Positions 13,901 to 21,800 of a stretch of 64,000 nt of DNA are shown in pieces. The stretch is taken from assembly GCF_026151205.1 (NCBI RefSeq), contig NC_087080.1, positions 15,819,337 to 15,883,336 on the forward strand, given 5' to 3'. The DNA is from Bolinopsis microptera (Eukaryota > Ctenophora > Tentaculata > Lobata > Bolinopsidae). The translations under genes were made by a program, and so were the position numbers. Position 1 is the first letter of the stretch, and every line of letters begins with the position of its first letter. A model generated the notes under the pieces. The model was given only the letters and a program-made list of their open reading frames with translations, was not told the origin of the DNA and did no database searches.

Positions 13901-15662
13901 AATTTAGTAGGACTAGGACTAAAAGCGATTTTATAGGACTAGGAGCGATTTTATTGTCCTATAGCATAAGATCGTAGTTATAGTTTAAGCAGAATTGTTG
14001 CGGAAGTTTTGAGGATTACTTAAACAAGTTAAATAAGAGTCCAACTGTCTTAAAGTTGAATTCTGATATTGTCGTTTTGTTACACAGAAACTGGTAGTGG
14101 TACTGGTAGTAAAACCTGTACTACTACTACTACTACTAGCAATAAAAATACAGACGCTTAGATGACCGTACGCGTATATTATTATTATTTGCGCCGCGAC
14201 AGTGGACAGGTAATCAAAGTTCAATTTGATTTGAAGATGTGAATTTTTAGGGAACCAGTGTAGTTGTAACAGCAAACAGAGATTTGATTTAAAATTATAC
14301 AGGTGGTAGTGGAACTTTATGTCGAAGTGAGTTCAAATAATTTACATTCTGCTCAGAACTGTTGCCTCCCTCCAGGTAACCTCCAAGCAACAATTCGTCT
14401 TGAGAGGAAAGAAGAACCCTAACTCTACAAACGGTGGGAGAGTACCTGGACACAGCTTCGATAATGGAGACATGTGAACTGGGAACCATAGAGACAAGTC
14501 AGAGTTTTCTCACTGATAGATTGACCACTGAACCATAATAGTTGCGGATATTACCCACTAGAATCTGCTGGCTCGACCCAGGCTTCCGCTTCAAGTTCAA
14601 ACACAGACCAAACTCACCAAACTCACCATATCATACATTGCGGCTCATTTCGTTAATTTATGTTATACTTATAGTTATAGTCATCTCCATTAAATTCTTG
14701 TAAGATCATGAGCTCAACGAATTTACGGTCAAGAGGTAATATTATTCCTCAAATCATTATAATTTTCTCACAGCAGTTGATTTTAGGCAGAGATTTTCAA
14801 GAGAGGTTCTTTTGTTTAAAAGAATTCACATTTTCTTTGCAATGCTCGACTGAGAATGAATCATCCACAAACCGGCAAATATATTACGATGATTTATTTA
14901 TTTTTGAAATGGAACTATAAGTAAATGTTAATGATACTGGGTTGGAATAATTATTGTATGTTTGTTTTAAGCGTTTAGCGTGTATATAGATTTCTTCAAA
15001 TTGCTGCATATTTCTAGTTTCTTGATTCATGTTGTTTGTTTTTAATGCCTTCATTTAGTCAGACGCCAATAAAAAACGAATATCGTTGTAGAACCTTGAC
15101 CAGCAAGTTTTATAAATGTATATTACACAAAATAACACAAAATATACATTACTTAATGCTTCCACCACCCAAATTTGGCTTTAAACATAAACTTATTTAC
15201 TAAAGCAAATTGGACTCATTATAGGCGATCCGTATTTTCATTTAGACCAAAAGTGGGAGTCCGTTAATGGAAATTTACATGATCTTAAATTCGTCAACAG
15301 ATCCTACCTGTATATTCCCGGTAGAATAATTAAAATAACATGACCAGGACCTATCTTCATAATTATTCGTAGCTTCTGTCATGGTTCCAAATGTCAATCT
15401 GTTATTCCAAGATCAAGATTCAGTAGTAAATACAGTCGTAAATACTCAGTAGTAAAAATAACTAAATTTTAGAATTCAGGGTATCTTCAATCTTGGAGGA
15501 CTATAATTCCCACGTTTTGATAATGTAAATAAAACTTAAATATATGCAAACCTTCATTGTTTCTATTTTTAAATGTCAGCTGTTACAAACATTTCAAAGA
15601 TAATTCATTGTTTTACATTATTAATGCAGGACATCTCCGAGTTACGCAACGAGAACGAATAG
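1904..15662 (+). CDS. Unrecognised, probably disordered acidic/basic protein (3' part of a multi-exon gene)
   Basis: Eight plus-strand exons join with GT-AG borders and matching phases: 1904-1960, 2525-2652, 4114-4277, 4719-4789, 8832-8918, 11414-11526, 13550-13793 and 15630-15662, which ends in TAG. No start codon fits at 1904, so the 5' end lies further left or outside the window. The product (about 298 residues visible) is Ser/Asp/Glu/Lys-rich. Exon 3 has a probable coiled coil ([20 protein letters not shown]). Exon 7 starts with a Cys-containing segment ([11 protein letters not shown]) and ends in a Lys/Ser-rich basic tract ([15 protein letters not shown]) that could be a nuclear localisation signal. 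The last exon codes only [11 protein letters not shown] recognise no domain. The composition suggests a regulated, largely disordered scaffold or nuclear protein, but this is inference. The gene converges on syntaxin-16, 225 bp away. The phases support the model, but extra small exons could be missing. Confidence 0.7.
2466..2503. repeat. Perfect 18-bp hairpin just before a splice acceptor
   Basis: AGGAGTTAAAAGAAATAA and its exact reverse complement are separated by 2 nt. The hairpin ends 21 nt before the exon at 2525, where the branch point and polypyrimidine tract of that intron would lie. Confidence 0.85.
2656..3580. repeat. 57-bp minisatellite in an intron
   Basis: Tandem copies of about 57 bp contain ACATACAGAGATTAGAAACG and are built from shorter modules such as ACTGGCAAACAGACAA. 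The 5' part (2656-2820) consists mainly of the short module. Long open frames on the minus strand (repeated VCLF/MYVSNL) are products of the repeat, not genes. Confidence 0.95.
4799..4866. repeat. 11-bp tandem repeat (CCCGCTAATTA)n
   Basis: About six copies with small variants begin ten bases after the donor of the exon ending at 4789. Confidence 0.9.
4867..6094. other. Intronic stretch without a recognised feature
   Basis: This is part of the intron between the exons ending at 4789 and starting at 8832. The open frame at 5109-5462 begins at a GTG, lacks any recognisable domain and has no supporting splice signals, so I do not call it a gene. Confidence 0.5.
6095..6669. repeat. (GGTGGAT)n heptamer satellite, about 82 copies
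   Basis: 575 bp of a 7-bp unit is almost perfect; one GGTTGAT variant occurs near 6622. All three plus frames stay open (repeating MVDGGWW) because 7 is not a multiple of 3 and no frame contains a stop. The open frames are repeat products, not genes. Confidence 0.97.
6818..6895. repeat. (CACTATGC)n octamer repeat
   Basis: About seven copies of an 8-bp unit decay into CATTACCA-type variants at the right end. Confidence 0.9.
7128..8307. mobile_element. Two 394-bp direct repeats around a 392-bp core; possible TRIM-like element or tandem duplication
   Basis: 7128-7521 and 7914-8307 are near-identical direct repeats at an offset of exactly 786 bp, with only a few substitutions. Inside each copy, the segment from about 7135 to 7519 starts TG and ends CA, as LTRs do. 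The 392-bp core codes for nothing recognisable, and I see no clear primer-binding site or polypurine tract. A terminal-repeat retrotransposon in miniature or a simple tandem duplication both fit. Confidence 0.6.
8390..8524. repeat. 12-bp tandem repeat (ACATATAATTTT)n
   Basis: About 11 copies start 80 bp right of the second 394-bp repeat. Open frames on both strands here (repeated ICKI and HIIL) are repeat products. Confidence 0.95.
8919..9647. other. Intronic AT-rich stretch
   Basis: Start of the intron between the exons at 8832 and 11414. I see no feature in it. Confidence 0.5.
9648..9704. repeat. Imperfect 21-bp hairpin
   Basis: CGTAGCCACAGATGTCACAACA at the left pairs with TGTTATGACATCTGTGCTACG at the right, with one bulge and one mismatch around a 14-nt AT loop. 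Confidence 0.75.
9768..9985. repeat. About 65-bp tandem repeat with TTAGGG-like runs
   Basis: Four copies each carry TTACGTAAGCCAGCCAAGG, a G-rich run and one to three GGGTTAG motifs, ending in GAATTGTTCACATG. The TTCACATGTTACGTAA part resembles the ends of the Harbinger-like MITEs at 13343 and 21567. Confidence 0.85.
10302..10408. repeat. Degenerate tandem repeat of about 25-30 bp
   Basis: Repeated ATTACGAGAAAGGATACCTA modules with partial units at the left. Confidence 0.8.
12298..12610. repeat. Two direct copies of a roughly 150-bp intronic sequence
   Basis: 12298-12435 and about 12460-12610 share CAACTGTCTTAAAGTTAA at the left and GTAAACAATCTCGAGAGGTT at the right. The left motif recurs at 14040, and a related form at 43130, so it belongs to a dispersed family. 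Confidence 0.75.
13343..13470. mobile_element. Harbinger-type MITE (128 bp)
   Basis: Perfect 14-bp terminal inverted repeats GGGGTCGTTCACAT / ATGTGAACGACCCC are flanked on both sides by TAA. A 3-bp TWA target duplication is typical of PIF/Harbinger transposons. There is no coding capacity. It lies 80 bp upstream of the exon at 13550. Confidence 0.8.
13794..15629. other. Last intron of the unrecognised gene
   Basis: 1.8 kb without a recognised element apart from a copy of the CAACTGTCTTAAAGTT motif at 14040. Open frames here are short and lack coding character. Confidence 0.5.
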
Positions 15663-15887
15663 CTTAATCTTAACTCCGTGTGAGCTTATTATACTTAGTA
15701 ATTTTAATTCTATCAAGTATTATTAACAGCAATCATCATCACTTCATTATTAACAATTAAACTTCAAATCCGACAACACAAATTCGATAACACATACAAT
15801 TTCGCAACTAAATCATCCGCAGAAGTAATAATATTCGCATCAGAAAATCAGCCAGTTTGTAGCACTTCAGAGTAATCTGAGAAACGA

Positions 15888-18800
15888 TCACTTTTTGAAC
15901 TTGGTGGCGAAGAGAGCCACAACCATACACAAGATCACTAGAGCTAGAAATATAATAAATATACACTTTCTCCCTCGCTTTTGGTGTTTCTCCGCTTTTA
16001 TCAATTCTTGGTAGCCGTCCTCAACCTGCGACATCACATAAACAGATAAAGTAAGGATACATTTCAGTTATTCCAGGTTTGGTTTTGTAGGGTGAGAAAT
16101 ATAAATATGTCACAAAATCGAGATAATTTATATCCTCCGATGCTAACATTCGTGACCCCCGAATTGGTCGTGAACCTTTTCATGATCTAAGGTAGAAGAG
16201 TATTCTTTACTTATAATCTAAAGAACTAATTAATATTATTTTACCTTTACGACAGTTTGCTCCATGTTATAATCGATCCTATCAAGTACTGTCCCCTGAT
16301 CGGCCACCAGACCAGCCAGATCGCTGAATATACTCTGCAGTTCTGCTATACTCTCCACAATCCGCCGTATTTCCTCGTCTCTCTGTTCCACCTGCCTGCT
16401 GTTTTGTTCTACCATCTGAGGATAGTTAATTTTAAATAATAATTAATCTGTAATATTATGAATTGATGATAGACTTCAGCTGAGAAATTTGGCAGTCCTG
16501 GTCAGAGGATCAGCAGATAAATTGTTAACAGTTACAGTACCTAAAGTAAGTAGTTGATTTGACAGACTTGTAATATGATTATTTCACCTTGATAAGTGGT
16601 AATTAATCATGATAGACTTCAGCTCGCGAGACCTACGTGATATAGGTATATTACTAGTGATATAATAGGAGAGCTGTGACTACAGCTTAACAGTGAAGAT
16701 AACAAGGCTATCCATACCAGTACCTGAATTTGCTGGTTGGTGAACTTTGAGTCGATGTACTCCTGGTCATCATCACCACCGAATAGGTCCTGGTAGTCGT
16801 CCCCAACTCCTAACATCCGCTCTCTTTCTTCCCTGCCTTTTAATCTGAAAAAGAGATTTACTTTCATAACATACTTTTGAAGTAAAAGTATTATGTAATC
16901 TAACTATGAGGGCGAAAATAAACAAATTCCATGTATTCGACTACCTTTTTCGATTTTAGAATACGAATTTCTACTCCGAGAAGAAACAAACCTGTTCAAA
17001 TAGTCACTCTGTAGTTTCTTGAAATCTGAACTTTCTTCCTGAATTTAATAACATAATGAAATATTTAATAATAATATTCAATAATGTTACAAAATTTAAT
17101 AATACGTGTCAAAAACTTTGTCAATAATATAATTATAATCTAATAATACGTGTCAAGAACTTCGTCGATATCAGGTATCGCAAATTTGATTTGTTGAGGG
17201 TTAAGTCTACCTCTATATATAATATAATAAGTTGAAGGTTAGGTTTACATTCTAGTTTTAAGAATCACGCATACCTGAAGAGTGGAAGCTAAAGATGACA
17301 TGATGTTGGTGGCCATCCTAAGTTGTTGAGTACTGGAATTCCGAGCTCTTTGTCCAATCAACTTTATACTATTTTGACACTTATGGAATCCTCTGGTTAT
17401 TTGCTTGGTAAGAATTTCTATCTCATTCTCTTTCTCTCTGTCGTCATCAAACGCGTTCCTGTAAGAGATTATTATATGTTATTCTCCATAATATTTCTAG
17501 AAATGAAAAAGTAACTACCCGACCTGGGCTATAATTTATGATTATTTCAGAATTTCGAATTGTTCTATTAGAAATACGTTTATTTGCATTATATAAGTAA
17601 TTAAGGAAATTGGTAATCTTTTTTTGCTCTTATGAGTGGGTCAATCATTTATTTTGAATTGTAGTTGACACACTGAGTGGAGACTCTCACTTCGTCAACT
17701 ACAATTCAAAATAAAATTAAGGAAATTGCTTATAATGCACTGTTGTTAAGTTTATGAAGGAGCAAACTGTCTTAAGAGAATATTCTTTATCTAATCTAAG
17801 TTCCTGACGATTGCTGTAGTTTAATTGCTATATAGTCTGCAACTTGCCATTTGAACTTTGTTTCATTTGTTCAGTTCTATAAGTTATATATATAAGTAAT
17901 ATTCAAAATAAAAAAACCTTTCATCGTTCAAAATTATCATTCAGGAGCAAGTAATTTCTACTATATCTTAAAACCATTCCTAACTTTATATTAAACCAAA
18001 ACATTGACACTACCGCGAAGTCCTAAATAACGGGTAACAGGGGTAATAACAGGGGTAATAACAGGGGTAATAACGGGTAACAGTCTCAGCAGTTCCCACA
18101 AGAAATAGCACAGCCCTCCTCCATAAAGTCCTGGTACTGGGAAGTATCCTGACAGTACCCAATCTGACTCCACATCTCACAGTCGGCCCCCAACTCCGTG
18201 TTCCTGCAGATCCCACCGCTGTTGGGAGACAGAACAGGAACTATCTTCTCCTCAAGTTGGGCGATCTCTATTTCTCCATCACTTGTCACTTCAATAATGT
18301 TTAACTCCATGTAGTCGTGTAGGTGGGGAAACACTTTGAGGGGCTGGTCGTTGAGAAAAGCGGCAAAAAAATGTTCATCTACCCTTATCCGAACCACAGT
18401 CCTGTCGGGTGAGGAGTCAGGGGAACGCATTTCTTCAGTCAACTCATCGGATATACCGAGAGATGATTGGGGCAGATGTGCGAACTGGTGAACTAGCTTC
18501 TTCTTGAAATTAACCACTATTTTGTAGTAAATGCTAGTAGTATGAGTGAGGATGGTGAATGCGGTTTCTAGATATCTGAGTTTCACATCTACAGTTGAGT
18601 TGGACCGGATCTCAAAGATATGTCCTTCTTCGAGGCCATGATCAATATAAAAGTCTTCGTAGTGGCGAGCGTATTGTTTATCCCAAATTTCAAAGTGTGC
18701 AAACCGACTAGTAAGTTGCACTTCCTTGTATTTCAAAACAGGGTAAAAAATGATGAATTGATCTATAGGATATTTAACAATACTATTCCTATTGATGGCC

Positions 18801-21800
18801 ATTTTCCCCTTCATCCCCCAATCTATTCCCCATGAATTTTGCACCAGATAGTGATCATCTGCGTAGCTCACAAAGATAACGAAATGATTGCAGCTCACAA
18901 ACAAGTTTCCTGTTACTATGTCCGTAAAAAGTCCAGATTGGTAAAAGAAAAATCCGATATGATCGACCTCTACATGAATACAGACGGTCAGCGGAGCTCT
19001 TTTAAGACTCTTCTCCATTGTATCTTTCCCTAAGCTAATCATGTGGAAAGAGGTTAGATCCATCCCTTCTTCTAGTGCATTGGGAGGAGTATCCTTGCAT
19101 TCTTGTTTAACACCGCTCCACTTCATCTCATCCTCCAGACCTATAAAGGTATGATCCCGCAAGGTCTTCCATACTTCGTGAGGGAAAGATGGACGATAAG
19201 ATTGATCCTGGCCTTTAATACAGTTCAGGAAGTATTGGGACGAGAATATGGTGACGTCAGATGTTGGTATGTGCAGCAATGATTTGTAGAGGTATTCAAG
19301 ATGCATGACAGCGGCCATGATGCCCCAGGAGGGATAGGCTCCGCTGTGCCGAGTATTCACTACCACTGCAGAGAAATCGCCAAGATCTATTGGAGCTAAA
19401 TTACCGGGAAGTGAGGCGTAACAGGCAAGTAGTTCCTTGAATAGTGTAAACTCGTCCAAATTAGGAGCAGACAGATATCTAACCCACTCAGTCTGGTCAA
19501 GCAGAGCAAAGAAATTTAGTTCTGTCTCGTATGTCTTGAATGGTGCCACTTCCTTTAGGGTATCTTTATTCTTCTTAAATATTTGCAACCGCTTCGATTT
19601 TGATTCCGGGCCGAATTCGTATTCTGCATTTTCAAAAGGACCGATTCCAGCATCTTTAAAATCAAGTTTTAAGACAACTTCATTCCAAAGTTGTTCAAAA
19701 TGTGAATGGCAATATACTTGAGTGAGCAAAAAGCACAGGACGAGAAGCTTCATCACGAGGATTGGAGAAAATGTACTACTACTAATAAATTGCCACGTTT
19801 CCGACGTGCTTTGTTTTTGGTCTCGTATGTGTTTTGGTCTGCTGTTAAACAAACCAGAGGTAAGAGTTTTAACACTTCGTCTTCAACAAACTTTCGTGTT
19901 GCACTCTGTCAAATCACCACTGTGGTACACGTTCGCAGTACAGTAACGGGTGATAACAAACAAAATTAACTTTTTTTCAAATCCTTTTATCGCGTGATCA
20001 ATTCATTTGTTGTCAAAATCGATGAAACAGTGTTAAAATTTGGACAATTTTGAACAAAAAAGTCAATGGCAAACACTCAGAAGCCTCTTGTTGTAGGCTT
20101 GGAGCAATTTCTTTCTTACAGCCACTGAAGTACAGTTTGCATCTAGGATTTTTTTAAAGTTCCATTTTTGTGTAATCACCCGTAACACACACCATACTTC
20201 TGTCGAACTAGAGTGCGCTACCTGGACTCTAGTTCGACACGCACCCCAGTTCGGCACGTACTGTAGTTCGACAAACCCTAACGTGAATCTAACGGTGCTA
20301 CCTGGACTGTATATGTTTTAACTGACTGTTTACTCTACTCCTCAGTTAGAGAAAAACTTCCATCCCAAAAATATCACTGACCTAGCCGGTTTGCTATCTG
20401 ATAAAACTCTAGACCCTACAAAATTTACTGCCACAGCTAGAGCAATCCATTCAATTCTCTCTATGAACGAACAATTTACAGCCAGTACTGTAAGAGCCCA
20501 GATTTCCACTCAAATACTGCCAGTGCATAATGCTATAGGACCTCAAAATAAGATATAACTCTACAAATTCGATCTATTCAAAGAAAAATAGTATTATAAA
20601 ACATTTCTATTTTATCCCTACACATTTGTAAATAACTAGAATTGTGTAACTTTAAATTATTCCAGAATTACAACTATTGTGAACTCAATAAAATAATTAT
20701 CACTTATGTATCCTTGTATCCTTGTATCCTTGTATCCATGTAGGTCGAAAGTTTGAAAAGAGAGGTATTTCCACATTATTCATTTCAGATTACATAAATT
20801 GTAAAGGGGGCACGGGTTGTACGAATGACATCCTGATATTAAAATTTGTGCACTCATAAAGCAGGATTTTTAGTTTAAATTGACCCCGGACTTGCTTGAA
20901 TTTGCCAGGGCTAGTAGGGTGTCCTTACTTTTGACAGATAAAGTTACTAACCATTCAACCATAACCAATAAATGCACCAGCAGATGCGCGTGACCACCCT
21001 AAATATATAGGGCTCTCTGATGATTGCTATAATATTAGAGGTCACATATTCCCACCATTCTCACCATTCTCACCATTCTTATCATTCTCGCGCTACATTT
21101 TAATTTAAAGTGTCAAGGGTGAAAATAAATAAAAAGGGCGGAATAATCTGCTACTGTTGCAGTAATTACAACGGGCATTCGTTACAAGGTGTAAGTTTGC
21201 AAAAGAGCTAATTTCACGTAGCTGTCACATGATGATGAATAGCTTGAATAGTGTAAACTCGTCCAAATTAGGAGCAGACAGATATCTAACCCACTCAGTC
21301 TGGTCAAGCAGAGCAAAGAAATTTAGTTCTGTCTCGTATGCGGTATGTCTTGAATGGTGCCACTTCCTTTAGGGTTTATGTATTCTTCTTAAATATTTTC
21401 AACCGCTTCGATTTTGATTCCGGGCCGAATTTGTATTCTGCATTTTCAAAAGGACCGATTCCAGCATCTTTAAAATCAAGTTTATAAACAACTTCATTTC
21501 AAAGTTGTTTAAATTGTGGCTGGCAATCTACTTGAGTGAGCAAAAAGCACAGAACGAGGAGCTTTAGTGGTCGTTCACATATTACGTAATCAGCTGAGGG
21601 GGGGGGGGTTTCCGAATGATTATGCTAGTGTAATTTTGACTGCAATAGCTATATGTAAAACTGATTACGGAGGGGGGGGGGGTGTAAGTGTGTTCCAAAA
21701 AATAATTACGTAATAATGTGAACGACCCCTTATTATGAGGATTGAAGAAAATGTACTACTACTAATAAATTGCCGCGTTTCCGACATGCTTTGTTTTGGT

